DNA from: Bacillota bacterium
GTDB lineage: Bacteria; Bacillota; Bacilli; Alicyclobacillales; SLC66
DNA length: 64,000 nucleotides
Assembly: GCA_021846285.1 (NCBI GenBank)
Contig: JAJZCB010000004.1
Span: forward strand, 18,111-82,110
Reading direction: 5' to 3'
The notes below the pieces were generated by a model. The model saw only the letters and a program-made list of their open reading frames with translations. It did no database searches and was not told where the DNA came from. The position numbers and the translations under genes were made by a program. This document shows, in pieces, positions 51,274 through 59,322 of the stretch. The stretch's first letter is position 1; every line of letters begins with the position of its first letter.

Positions 51274-52001
51274 ATGGACAGCCATGCAAAGTACACCGAA
51301 GGCATGTACTGCGAAATCGTAGGTCAGGGAAGACCAATCGTGGCGCTTCATGGATGGTCGCTCGATCACCGAGTGATGAAAGAGTGCCTGGAACCCACGT
51401 TCAGGCGCCGAACCGGGTGGCAGCGGATCTACGTGGAGGATATCTTGCACGCGGCGTCATTCGCGAGAAAATCGAACAAGTGGCGGGTATGTTGCTCGTC
51501 TGTCCGATGATCGTTGCCGATCATTCCCTGAGAACCTTGCCGGAATTCCGCATCATCCGGGAGGATCATGAGCTATTGGACCTTCTGCCGGAAGAAGACG
51601 CGCAGGAATTTGCGTCCATGACTGTCGTGCAGGGACAACGCGAATGGGAGCGATTCCAGACCGAGATCCTGGCCGGCGCAAGGTTGGCTGACTACGCACT
51701 TCTTGATCGGGTTCGCAAACAGGGCTATGGATGTTCCCACAATGTGGACGACTTGCCTCGCTCTTTTGACAAACCTGCGCTCATCGTCACAGGCCGACAG
51801 GATGCCAGCGTGGGATATGCCGATGCCTGGCGCATCCTGGACAACTACCCACGGACCACATTTGCGGTGTTGGATCGTGCCGGCCACAATTTGCAAATCG
51901 AACAGCCAGACCTGTTGCATGCACTCGTCAGCGAGTGGCTCGACAGGATACAGGAAACGGAACATTCACCCATCATGCAGATTTCCGACTCCACGATGTA
52001 A
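51274..52001 (+). pseudogene. Alpha/beta hydrolase pseudogene with internal deletion and frame change
   Basis: The frame from ATG at 51274 gives an alpha/beta hydrolase N terminus (YCEIVGQGRPIVALHGWSLDHRVMKECLEPTF, with oxyanion HGW) up to RIYV near 51436, then runs out of frame to a stop at 51508. From about 51440 the other frame gives the rest of the same fold: GGYLARGVIREKIEQVAGMLLVCPMI, LIVTGRQDASVGYADAW, DRAGHNLQIEQPDLL (His). Family comparison suggests that roughly 60 codons are missing at the junction, including the G-x-S-x-G nucleophile elbow. The gene is therefore inactive unless the sequence is wrong here. Confidence 0.8.
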
Positions 52002-52013
52002 CCTTTTTCACCC

Positions 52014-52044
52014 CGGCAACGTCTACTCTCCAGGTTGCTTTTTT
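52014..52044 (+). terminator. Weak terminator after the hydrolase pseudogene
   Basis: GCAAC (52016-52020) pairs with GTTGC (52034-52038), directly followed by six T. The stem is short, so termination would be weak. Confidence 0.35.
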
Positions 52045-52146
52045 CTCCTATACCCACATGCTCCTGACGGAGCGTGCGATGAGTGTGAAAATGCGCCGAA
52101 CGCTATTTTCCCGGCAAAGCATGCGCCCGAATAAGGGGACTTCACC

Positions 52147-53427
52147 ATGACCGCCCTGGCTCAAACAACCACCTCCCTGCCGCCCCGGACTCGACGCAGA
52201 CACGGCGCCCGCCTGCTCATCGGCATCCTGGCGTTGATGGCGATGCTTGGACTTCTATACGCGTTGGCCGTTCTCGACTACGCGGCAACCCCACAGTTTG
52301 CCGTACGCTTCACGACCGACACAAACCTGGTGCAGGTGAGACTCATCCCCGGCAATGGCTTGCTGTCGCAGTTCGTGTTCGCGCACTGTCAACTGACTTT
52401 GACCACCACTGGCGTTCACGCAACTGCTGTCCGAATCGCCGCCCCCATGCGCTGGTCGGAACGGATCTCGGCGGGCGAGACCGTAAGACTGTTCGCCCAT
52501 CTGCAGGGGCCATTGCTCGCGCGCCCGCGTCTGCAAAAGACGGTGCGCGCTCCGCTCGGCGCGGCCGTGGCTTCAGAACAGACACTTCGGTGGACAGAGG
52601 TCGTGGACTTCACACTGCCTCTCAAATCGGTTCGCGTACTCACCGACCCCGGACACCTCGTACTGTCCCAAACTTCTGACAGCCTCACGCTGCGCCGCCC
52701 GATCGTCGCCGTGCGGCCCATCACGCTTGATTTGACCGCGACAAACGGTGAAACGAGTACAGTGCAAGTTGCGCCGCAGCCGATCCCGCCAGTGCCCGAA
52801 TACTGGTTTGGCGCCTCCTCCGGCCGTCGTATCTACATCACCATCGACGACGGCTGGTTTCCCAGCCGTCGAGTGCTGGCTCTGATGAAGCGCGACCATC
52901 TCCCGCTGACCGCCTTCCTGATCGAGCAGGCGGCGCAGGAACATCCAAACTACTGGAAGGCGTTCGTGGCGGCGGGTGGAGTGATCGAAGACCACACCGT
53001 CTCCCACCCCTGGCTGACACGTGTTTCCCCACAAGCGGCCGAGGCGCAGTGGGCGGGTCCTGTCCACAGCTACCCTGGCTGGTTCCAGCAGCGCCCCGTA
53101 GTGGGTCGGCCCCCTTATGGAGCAGTCGACCGTACGGTGCGATCTGCCGCTCGGGCCGCCCGTTTGCGAGCGATCGTCATGTGGAGCGCGGAGTGGAATC
53201 CAACGAACAGGAAAGCGGGGCTGACCACATGGAACCGCCTGCCGCTCGCCCCCGGAGAGATTGTGTTGCTGCACTGGGATCCCGGACTCTACAGGGAGTT
53301 GCTGGACGTGTTGGCGATCTGCCGGGCGCAGCATTTGCAGCCAGCACCCCTGTTGGCCGGTCTGCCGGCGAGCGTCAGCGGCAACAGCCAGGTCCCTCGC
53401 ACGGAATCTGTCGATGCGCACAACTGA
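52147..53427 (+). CDS. Membrane-anchored polysaccharide deacetylase (NodB domain)
   Basis: 426 residues from ATG at 52147 (AAGGGG at 8-nt spacing). One N-terminal membrane anchor (LLIGILALMAMLGLLYALAVL) preceded by RTRRRHGAR, so the enzyme faces outside. Residues about 45-215 are beta-rich and unassigned. The NodB domain (about 220-400) has motif 1 IYITIDDGW, motif 2 EDHTVSHPW (H-x-x-x-H, preceded by E-D), motif 3 VGRPPYGAV and a final IVLLHWD. The metal site Asp-His-His is intact. It probably deacetylates peptidoglycan or an extracellular polysaccharide. Confidence 0.9.
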   Translation: MTALAQTTTSLPPRTRRRHGARLLIGILALMAMLGLLYALAVLDYAATPQFAVRFTTDTNLVQVRLIPGNGLLSQFVFAHCQLTLTTTGVHATAVRIAAPMRWSERISAGETVRLFAHLQGPLLARPRLQKTVRAPLGAAVASEQTLRWTEVVDFTLPLKSVRVLTDPGHLVLSQTSDSLTLRRPIVAVRPITLDLTATNGETSTVQVAPQPIPPVPEYWFGASSGRRIYITIDDGWFPSRRVLALMKRDHLPLTAFLIEQAAQEHPNYWKAFVAAGGVIEDHTVSHPWLTRVSPQAAEAQWAGPVHSYPGWFQQRPVVGRPPYGAVDRTVRSAARAARLRAIVMWSAEWNPTNRKAGLTTWNRLPLAPGEIVLLHWDPGLYRELLDVLAICRAQHLQPAPLLAGLPASVSGNSQVPRTESVDAHN

Positions 53428-53500
53428 ATGGGCAGGATGCGAATCCGTGGACGAGGATAAAATGAGCCTTGGGCGCATCGATCAGGAGGGAAGACTTGAC

Positions 53501-54763
53501 ATGTCACACAAGTACAGCAAGCATCGCACAGGGCGAACGAACCTTGCTTTCGCGCTCACATTTACCGTTCTCGCAGCAGGTTTTGCACTGTCCGTTTCTC
53601 TTCCGGCCCGGCCCTCGCCCTCCTCAACACGAATCTCCACGGGGTCGGCTCGCTTGCGCCCTGTCCAGATCGACAACCTTTCCATGGCGAGTGCAGAAGC
53701 GGGATTTGCCATCGGGCAACTGCCCGGTTCCCCGAACCAAGGGGGAATGGTGCTGCGCACAACAGATGGTGGAAGAGTGTGGACGGATATCACGCCCCAC
53801 TTACCTGCAGATGCCCAGAACAATTTGAATTTGACCGCCGGCTTTGCCGAATCGCGCTCGGCCGCCCTCGTACTGGAGGGGAGGAGCGGAACATTTACCG
53901 TTTTCAACACGCTGGACGGCGGACGCATGTGGATTCGCTCGCGCCCCATTCACGCCGGGTATTATGGGGGAATCGTGGAGATCCAGTTTCTTGATCGCCT
54001 GCACGGGTTTCTGGAGGTTTCGGATCCGGGAAATTCAATGTTGCCCGGGGCTATGTATGCAACCAAGAACGGCGGACGGACATGGCAGAGGGTTTCCTAC
54101 TCCGGGGCAACGCAAAATGCAACGGTGGCCGCTTCGGATGCGGCAGCGGGAAAACCGGTGCTTGGCTGGCTTCCATTTGCCGAGGGGTTTTCGTTTCGCA
54201 CCATAAAGGACGGATGGATCAGCGGCGGTCAGCGAGGAGGGCCGTTTGGCGGAGCTGGTTACGTGTGGCTTTTTCGCACCACGGACGGCGGACGGAGTTG
54301 GAGCCACGAGTCGCTGCCCATGCCGCGCGGTTGGTCCAGGGCGTATACAACTCTGAGTGAACCGCAGTGGTTCGGAAACACGGGCTATCTCACCATGACC
54401 TGCTGGGGGCTCAAGGCTGCCGCCAGCCAGACATTTCTGTACGTCACGCACGACGCGGGCAGACGGTGGACACAGATTCCGTTTATCCACAATGCAGGTT
54501 CCCAGGCTCCGCTCAGTGTGGACTTTGTCACGGCGCAATCCGGGTATGCCATGTTCGGCGGCACTCTGTACAGAACAAAGAACGGCTGGAGAACATGGAC
54601 CCCAGTCATGCATAACGAGCACCTGCGTTTTGCCGCACTGCAGTTCATCAATCCGTCCGAAGGCTGGCTCTACTGGCCAGGACCTACGGCGGCCCACTGG
54701 GAACAAACAAAAGATGGAGGCCGCACATGGACGGCGTGGAACCCCGTGGTTCGGCTGCGCTGA
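53501..54763 (+). CDS. Exported BNR/Ycf48-like beta-propeller protein
   Basis: 420 residues from ATG at 53501, with AGGAGGG at 10-nt spacing; the open frame extends upstream over the deacetylase but that part is not credible. The signal peptide or anchor is TNLAFALTFTVLAAGFALSVSL. Repeated Asp-box-like blades follow: VLRTTDGGRVWTDI, TLDGGRMWIRS, ATKNGGRTWQRV, FRTTDGGRSWSHES, VTHDAGRRWTQI, YRTKNGWRTWTPV and TKDGGRTWTAW, seven in all. This is a sialidase-like or Ycf48-like propeller. No catalytic residues are recognised. It is downstream of the deacetylase, so an envelope role is likely. Confidence 0.82.
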   Translation: MSHKYSKHRTGRTNLAFALTFTVLAAGFALSVSLPARPSPSSTRISTGSARLRPVQIDNLSMASAEAGFAIGQLPGSPNQGGMVLRTTDGGRVWTDITPHLPADAQNNLNLTAGFAESRSAALVLEGRSGTFTVFNTLDGGRMWIRSRPIHAGYYGGIVEIQFLDRLHGFLEVSDPGNSMLPGAMYATKNGGRTWQRVSYSGATQNATVAASDAAAGKPVLGWLPFAEGFSFRTIKDGWISGGQRGGPFGGAGYVWLFRTTDGGRSWSHESLPMPRGWSRAYTTLSEPQWFGNTGYLTMTCWGLKAAASQTFLYVTHDAGRRWTQIPFIHNAGSQAPLSVDFVTAQSGYAMFGGTLYRTKNGWRTWTPVMHNEHLRFAALQFINPSEGWLYWPGPTAAHWEQTKDGGRTWTAWNPVVRLR

Positions 54764-54851
54764 CTGAATTTCGGCTATTCTGGGCCTCCTCACACAGCGG
54801 GCAGCACTCGCTCCCATTCGCCCTGATCGTTCACGAGAATCCCATCATCAT

Positions 54852-55631
54852 CTACTTCGGTCGCGGATCCGCCTCCTGATATTCGGCGCTCCGGCACAAC
54901 GCGCGAAGCGGGCACTCACGACAGCGGGGACGTTTTTTCAGGCACAGCGAGTGGCCGAGCGCGTCAATCAGAGCGTGATATTGATTGTACAGAGCAACAT
55001 CGGCCGTCAAGTGGCGCATGAAGAACGCGCGCAACTCATCGTAAGTCGCCTTGTCATCCGTGAGGCCAAGCCGGGAAAAGATGCGGCGGGTGTACGCATC
55101 GATGACGAAGGAAGGCTGATTGGCGGCATATAAAATGATATCGTCGGCGGTCTCTGGACCGACGCCCCAAACGGCGAGCAGCCGCGCGCGCAGTTCATCC
55201 GCCGGGAGCGCGAGCATAAGGCCCACGTCGCCTGCGAACTCCGTTTCCACCATAGCGGCGAACGCCTGCAGTTTGCGCGCTTTCATCCGATAGTAGAGTG
55301 TTGAAACTATGCATTCCTCCACTTCTTCTATCGCCGTCTCACGAAGAGCGCAAAGAGACAGCCAGCCCTTTTCGCGCAAGCGGGCAATCGCCGTTTCAAC
55401 GTTCTTCCACGCCACATTCTGCACGAGAATAGCCCCGATAATCACTTCTTCCGGCGTATCGGCCGGCCACCAGCGACGATCGCCGTAGTGTGTGAACAAC
55501 CGCTCGTAAATGCCCAATAGATGAGCCGTCATGAGACCTTCCGCATGCCCCTTGGAGCGCCTCTGGGCAGGCTTCCCTGGACCTGTGGCACGTGCGGTTT
55601 GTGCGGCCGTTGTCGTCGCTTGTTCACTCAT
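54852..55631 (-). CDS. Endonuclease III-related DNA glycosylase (MagIII/HP0602-like)
   Basis: 259 residues from ATG at 55631, with GAAGGAG 6 nt upstream. The HhH-GPD fold is clear: EEVIIGAILVQNVAWKNVETAIARL, then the HhH motif LLAVWGVGPETADDIILYA, and catalytic Asp in SFVIDAYTRRIFSRLG. The Lys of Nth (V-G-R-K-T-A) is Glu here, as in monofunctional MagIII-type glycosylases, so lyase activity is not expected. A 4Fe-4S cluster motif C-x6-C-x2-C-x5-C is at the C terminus (CLKKRPRCRECPLRALC). The N-terminal 30 residues are Ala/Thr-rich. The upstream frame continues in-frame into a GNAT fragment. Confidence 0.88.
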   Translation of the reverse strand: MSEQATTTAAQTARATGPGKPAQRRSKGHAEGLMTAHLLGIYERLFTHYGDRRWWPADTPEEVIIGAILVQNVAWKNVETAIARLREKGWLSLCALRETAIEEVEECIVSTLYYRMKARKLQAFAAMVETEFAGDVGLMLALPADELRARLLAVWGVGPETADDIILYAANQPSFVIDAYTRRIFSRLGLTDDKATYDELRAFFMRHLTADVALYNQYHALIDALGHSLCLKKRPRCRECPLRALCRSAEYQEADPRPK

Positions 55632-55841
55632 GGCGGTCTCCTTCACGTTGACAAGTTCGACCGTTTGCGGGCGGGTGTCGATCAACACGTATACGCCGAC
55701 GATTAGCGAGGTCCGCTCAGCAACAAAACACTGCCCGCGACGGATATAACTCTCGACGATCTCCTGGGAGGGGTCAGCGAGCAAAAGCAGGAAAAGCGGA
55801 TACTCCTCATGAACGCGCAAAGCGCGAATATGCACACCCAA
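55632..55841 (-). pseudogene. Truncated GNAT acetyltransferase, 5' fragment fused in frame to the glycosylase gene
   Basis: 70 codons (TTG at 55841) nearly identical to the N terminus of the intact GNAT gene at 56802-57266: GVHIRALRV, LLLLADPS, ESYI-RGQCFVA, IVGVYVLIDTRPQTVELVNV. The homology ends abruptly where the glycosylase leader (KETA-MSEQ) begins. The acetyl-CoA-binding part is missing. The fused frame is open (329 codons), but the glycosylase has its own good ribosome binding site. Confidence 0.85.
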
Positions 55842-55862
55842 AAATCCATTTTCAGGAGTTTC

Positions 55863-56267
55863 CTACCGTGTTTCGTAGTGAAGGACTTCAACGAGCGGAA
55901 TCCGATGAAAGTCTCCGTCTGCAGTGAGTACGGGCAAAGCATAGCATATGGCCGTCGCAGCAATCATGAGATCATTTTTTCCTGTTATGCTTCCTGATTT
56001 CATCATGTCCGCAACAATTTTCCCATAGATACGCGCCGCATGTTCCTCGAACGGGAGAATTTTTATGGTGCTAAAGAGTGCGTCATAGTACTGTTCCTTT
56101 CGTCGAATACGGTCTGGGGCATTGGAGCGATAGATGCCAGCATACAGTTCGCCCACCGTAACGGCGCTCACGAACATTGGAGCGTACGCCTTCAATTCCT
56201 CAACTTTAAGATGGTGCTCTCTACGCTCCCACGCGACGATAACATTCGTGTCAATTAAAACTCCCAT
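55863..56267 (-). CDS. vapC: VapC-like PIN-domain ribonuclease toxin
   Basis: 134 residues from ATG at 56267. PIN-domain acidic residues: MGVLIDTNVIVAWE (Asp), VSAVTVGELYAGI (Glu), GKNDLMIAATAI (Asp) and VLTADGDFHRI (Asp). Toxins of this family cut initiator tRNA or rRNA in an Mg-dependent manner. Its start overlaps the antitoxin gene by 13 nt, the standard order with antitoxin first. Confidence 0.92.
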   Translation of the reverse strand: MGVLIDTNVIVAWERREHHLKVEELKAYAPMFVSAVTVGELYAGIYRSNAPDRIRRKEQYYDALFSTIKILPFEEHAARIYGKIVADMMKSGSITGKNDLMIAATAICYALPVLTADGDFHRIPLVEVLHYETR

Positions 56268-56545
56268 GGTAACCCGACCACGCCCGACGATGTTAAGTTA
56301 TCCAGCCGATCAAATTCCTCTGTAAATCTCGTCATGTCTTCAGCATCTTCTGGGGAGAGACTGTGTGTTTCAAAAAAATGCATAAGATCCTCCGCCGATG
56401 TGCCAGAAGTCGGCAGAGGAATCGGATCAACGCGATCCACCTCACCCTTCAGTGAAGACAACAATCTAAATGCCTTATCGATGGTATGCTCGTCCGTAGC
56501 CACCTCGTCAATCAAGTGATGTAAGTCCTTCTTCGTGACGGCCAC
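56255..56545 (-). CDS. VapB-like antitoxin partner of the PIN toxin
   Basis: 96 residues from GTG at 56545 (GGGGG at 7-nt spacing); the longer frame lacks a good start. Acidic, with KKDLHHLIDEVATDEHTIDKAFRLLSSL (helical, possibly dimerising) and a C-terminal LPTSGTSAEDLMHFFETHSLSPEDAEDMTRFTEE. The DNA-binding fold is not obvious. The identity as antitoxin rests on size, acidity, overlap and order with vapC. Confidence 0.7.
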   Translation of the reverse strand: MAVTKKDLHHLIDEVATDEHTIDKAFRLLSSLKGEVDRVDPIPLPTSGTSAEDLMHFFETHSLSPEDAEDMTRFTEEFDRLDNLTSSGVVGLPWEF

Positions 56546-56639
56546 AACCAAACCCCCGTTCTTTTGGTTCGCTGTCTTAAGTGTACCATGCCAACCACGT
56601 CCTGCGCAGCGCTGCAAACGATCACATTTTGAGCCTGTA

Positions 56640-56776
56640 CTCCCATCCCGAAAAATCGCCGCAGGCGTATTTTTTATACGGTTGTTGGTGCTGCGTAGCA
56701 GCATGAAAGTCTATCCCGAAAAATCGCCGCAGGCGTATTTCTCTTCCCGATTGTTGGTGGCGCGCGAAAAGTCTAT
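56640..56776. repeat. Box-element repeat, two tandem units (best-conserved copy)
   Basis: ATCCCGAAAAATCGCCGCAGGCGTATTT occurs twice (about 56645 and 56717), each preceded or followed by TTGTTGGTG and GTCTATCC. Between the units, GCTGC-TAC-GCAGC forms a small hairpin next to CATGAAAG. It lies between the GNAT gene and vapB and matches 1409-1493 and 17843-17937. Confidence 0.85.
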
Positions 56777-56801
56777 CCTTGAACACCACCAACAAAGGCG
56801 T

Positions 56802-57266
56802 TCAAAAGTGTACGGAGAGGCGCACCATATCCCGACACTGGATTCCGTTCTCATAGATGGGTTCGGCATAATGCCTGACGAAAAAATCCGTATCGACGCC
56901 GACGATGCGAAATCCGCACTTCTGATAGAGCGCCAGTTGTCCAACGCTGGAATTACCGGTCCCGACTTCCATTGTCTTGCAGCCCATGGAACGAGCGGTC
57001 TCGATGGCGTGGCACACCATGCGTTTGCCTACGCCCTTTCCCCGCTCCTCTTCTGCAACCGCCACATTGACAAGTTCTACCGTTTGCGGGCGGGTGTCGA
57101 TCAGTACATACACGCCGACGATCTTCGTGTTCCGATCAGCGACAAAACACTGCCCCCGATGGATGTAACTCTCCACAACCTCCAGGGAGGGGTCGGCGAG
57201 CAAAAGCAGAGAAATCGGATACTCCTCGTCAACCCGCAAAGCGCGAATATGCACGCCTTCCACCAA
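56802..57266 (-). CDS. GNAT-family N-acetyltransferase
   Basis: 154 residues from TTG at 57266 (GGGGG at 7-nt spacing). GNAT motif A is VELVNVAVAEEERGKGVGKRMVCHAI with the pyrophosphate loop R-G-K-G-V-G-K, and motif B is NSSVGQLALYQKCGFRIVGVDTDFF. Substrate unknown; small-molecule acetylation (YitI/YvbK-like) is likely. A 70-codon piece of the same gene is found at 55632-55841. Confidence 0.9.
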   Translation of the reverse strand: MVEGVHIRALRVDEEYPISLLLLADPSLEVVESYIHRGQCFVADRNTKIVGVYVLIDTRPQTVELVNVAVAEEERGKGVGKRMVCHAIETARSMGCKTMEVGTGNSSVGQLALYQKCGFRIVGVDTDFFVRHYAEPIYENGIQCRDMVRLSVHF

Positions 57267-57310
57267 ACTGTCACCCCCTGGTTCACCCACGGGCGACCAC
57301 ATTGTATCAT

Positions 57311-58213
57311 CTACCCTTTCACACTTCCTGCGGTCAGGCCGCTGACGATATATTTTCCAAAGAAAAGGACGATCAGTACGGGCGGAATGGCTGACAGAAC
57401 TCCTCCGGCCGCAATCTCGTTGTTTAAGTGCAGGTACTGTCCGCTCAGCGAATAGATGAAAAAGGGCAGATTGTAGGCGCTCGAATCCGGACCAAGGACG
57501 AGCGGCAATATAAAGTTATCCCAGGACATCAGGAACGTCAACAAACCGGTCGCAAGCAGACCCGGAACCGTAAGCGGCAGAATGATGCGAATCAGTGAGA
57601 CCAATCGGCTCGCCCCGTCCACCCGAGCCGCCTCCTCTAACTCGATCGGAATCGATCCAAAGTATCCCCGCATAATCCAGATGACCAAACCGAGCGAAAA
57701 CGAGGTGTACAAAATCACCATCAAGGTATTGGTGTCGTAAAGGTGCAGTCCGCTCAGGTAGGTGACCGTCAGGACATAAAAGGGAATGATCAGCGCCACC
57801 GTAGGCAGCAGGTTGGAAGCCAGAAAGATCATCGTGATCGCATTTTTCCCGCGCATGCGCGCCCGCGCCAGCACATAGGCGGCCGCCGATCCAAAGACCA
57901 GATTAAGCACGGTGGTCGCCGTGGAGGCGATGACGGAATTGCGCAGGGCGTGCAAGAAGCGATAGCTGATGCTGTCCGGGCTATAGTTGGTAAACATGAT
58001 CGCATAATTATTCCAGGTAAACGGCGTGGGCAGCCAGGGCAAAGGATACGCGATGGTTCCCACGTATTGCTTGAGACTTGTGATTACCAGAAAGTACAGG
58101 GGAGCGAGCGTCCATGTCAAGACCAGGAGGACGAGCGCGTACACGCCGACCCGACTCCACTTGATTGTGCGCCGGGGGCGCGCTTGATGAGGTTGTGCGG
58201 CCATTGCGTCCAT
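57311..58213 (-). CDS. Carbohydrate ABC transporter permease (MalG-like), gluconate-linked locus
   Basis: 300 residues from ATG at 58213 (GGAGG upstream); the much longer frame is out of frame with the upstream permease gene. Six hydrophobic segments after KWSRVGVYALVLLVLTWTLAPLYFLVI. The EAA loop is IPIELEEAARVDGASRLVSLIRIILPLTVPGL. Its ATG overlaps the stop of the partner permease (TAATG). CUT1 family. No ATPase gene nearby. Confidence 0.92.
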   Translation of the reverse strand: MDAMAAQPHQARPRRTIKWSRVGVYALVLLVLTWTLAPLYFLVITSLKQYVGTIAYPLPWLPTPFTWNNYAIMFTNYSPDSISYRFLHALRNSVIASTATTVLNLVFGSAAAYVLARARMRGKNAITMIFLASNLLPTVALIIPFYVLTVTYLSGLHLYDTNTLMVILYTSFSLGLVIWIMRGYFGSIPIELEEAARVDGASRLVSLIRIILPLTVPGLLATGLLTFLMSWDNFILPLVLGPDSSAYNLPFFIYSLSGQYLHLNNEIAAGGVLSAIPPVLIVLFFGKYIVSGLTAGSVKG

Positions 58214-59211
58214 TAGAGTTCCTCCCGGTACAGACGTTTGATGTAAAAGTACGCGATGACAAGGGCGATGAGCCCGATGAGAAACGACACGGCCGAACCC
58301 ATGCCAAAAGAGCCAAAGGAAAACGCCTGTTGGTACGCCTGAATCGAAAGTACAGGCAGGCCAAATTGCTCCAGAGTGAAAATGAGCGTAAACGCGCGCA
58401 TGAGTTGCATGGTGCGCAGGATCAGTACGACCGTCAGAACCGGCGCGATGAGCGGCAAGGTAATCTGGCGAAACTGCCGCCAGGCGGAAGCGCCCTCGAC
58501 CCGCGCCGCCTCGTAGTACTCGTGAGGGATGGTTTGCAGACCAGCCAGCACGAGGATGGCCACAATCGGGAGAGTTTTCCACTCGTCGCCAACAATGATC
58601 GAGTTCATGGCGAGGTTCGAGCCCAGGTAGGACAGAGCGTTTGACAGCCAGGGAATCTGCGGGAACAGCGCCGACGGGTTGAGCCAGACGATCGGACTTT
58701 GAATCACATGCCATTGCAGCAAAAGATCGTTCAGCGCCCCAAAATTGTCGCCGTCAAAGATCATTCCCCACAGCATGGCGTTGACCACCGTGGGGATGGC
58801 CCAGGGAATAAACACGATGACGCGAAAGATCCGGCGGCCAAAGAACGATTGATTCATGAGCACCGCCATCCCGATGCCTACCGTAACCTCGATGAAAATG
58901 GACACGACCCAAAAATACAGGGTCTCGCGCAACGCCTGCCAAAAAATCGGATTTTGCAACAGGGAGAGATAGTTTTGCAACCCAACCCACTGATTGCTGA
59001 TGGTGCCCCGCCCGCCGAGAACGACGATACTGGTGTTGCCGAGGCTCATCTGGAAGGCAAACAGCATCGGGATCAAGATGACCGCGACCAGGATCAGGAG
59101 GGAAGGCAGCAATAACAGATACAGCCAGAAGTATTCGCCTGAGAGCGTGCGAAATAACCGATGACGCAAAGTGGCGCGTTTTGGTGGGCTCTCCACGGGC
59201 ATAGACGTCAT
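58213..59211 (-). CDS. Carbohydrate ABC transporter permease (MalF-like), gluconate-linked locus
   Basis: 332 residues from ATG at 59211 (AAGGAG at 6-nt spacing). Membrane segments such as YFWLYLLLLPSLLILVAVILIPMLFAF and the EAA loop IPHEYYEAARVEGASAWRQFRQITLPLIAPVL. Second channel subunit of the importer. Located just after an intercistronic hairpin and the binding-protein gene. Confidence 0.92.
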   Translation of the reverse strand: MTSMPVESPPKRATLRHRLFRTLSGEYFWLYLLLLPSLLILVAVILIPMLFAFQMSLGNTSIVVLGGRGTISNQWVGLQNYLSLLQNPIFWQALRETLYFWVVSIFIEVTVGIGMAVLMNQSFFGRRIFRVIVFIPWAIPTVVNAMLWGMIFDGDNFGALNDLLLQWHVIQSPIVWLNPSALFPQIPWLSNALSYLGSNLAMNSIIVGDEWKTLPIVAILVLAGLQTIPHEYYEAARVEGASAWRQFRQITLPLIAPVLTVVLILRTMQLMRAFTLIFTLEQFGLPVLSIQAYQQAFSFGSFGMGSAVSFLIGLIALVIAYFYIKRLYREEL

Positions 59212-59232
59212 GATGTTCTCCTTACTCATTCT

Positions 59233-59275
59233 TCATGAAACGCACGAAGCCTCGGTGCGTTCGTGCGTTTCATGA
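59233..59275 (-). promoter_or_regulatory. 16-bp intercistronic hairpin after the binding-protein gene
   Basis: 59233-59248 and 59260-59275 are perfect inverted repeats (TCATGAAACGCACGAA and complement) with an 11-base loop, between the binding-protein stop (59323) and the permease start. Like the hairpin at 15248-15285, it likely stabilises the upstream message or lowers downstream expression. Confidence 0.65.
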
Positions 59276-59322
59276 GAATGTATGATATTCGTGGTTTTGA
59301 TCGTCCTGTCAACGCGCTGTTG

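Noticed and set aside
51274..51510. In-frame UGA at 51508 as a second possible selenocysteine codon
   Set aside because: The downstream homology is in another frame and the family motif at the junction is missing, so a deletion explains the break. No SECIS-like hairpin was noticed.
57311..58714. A 467-codon version of the MalG-like permease
   Set aside because: The first 165 residues lie in the wrong frame over the partner permease gene; the real start is the ATG at 58213 with its own ribosome binding site.
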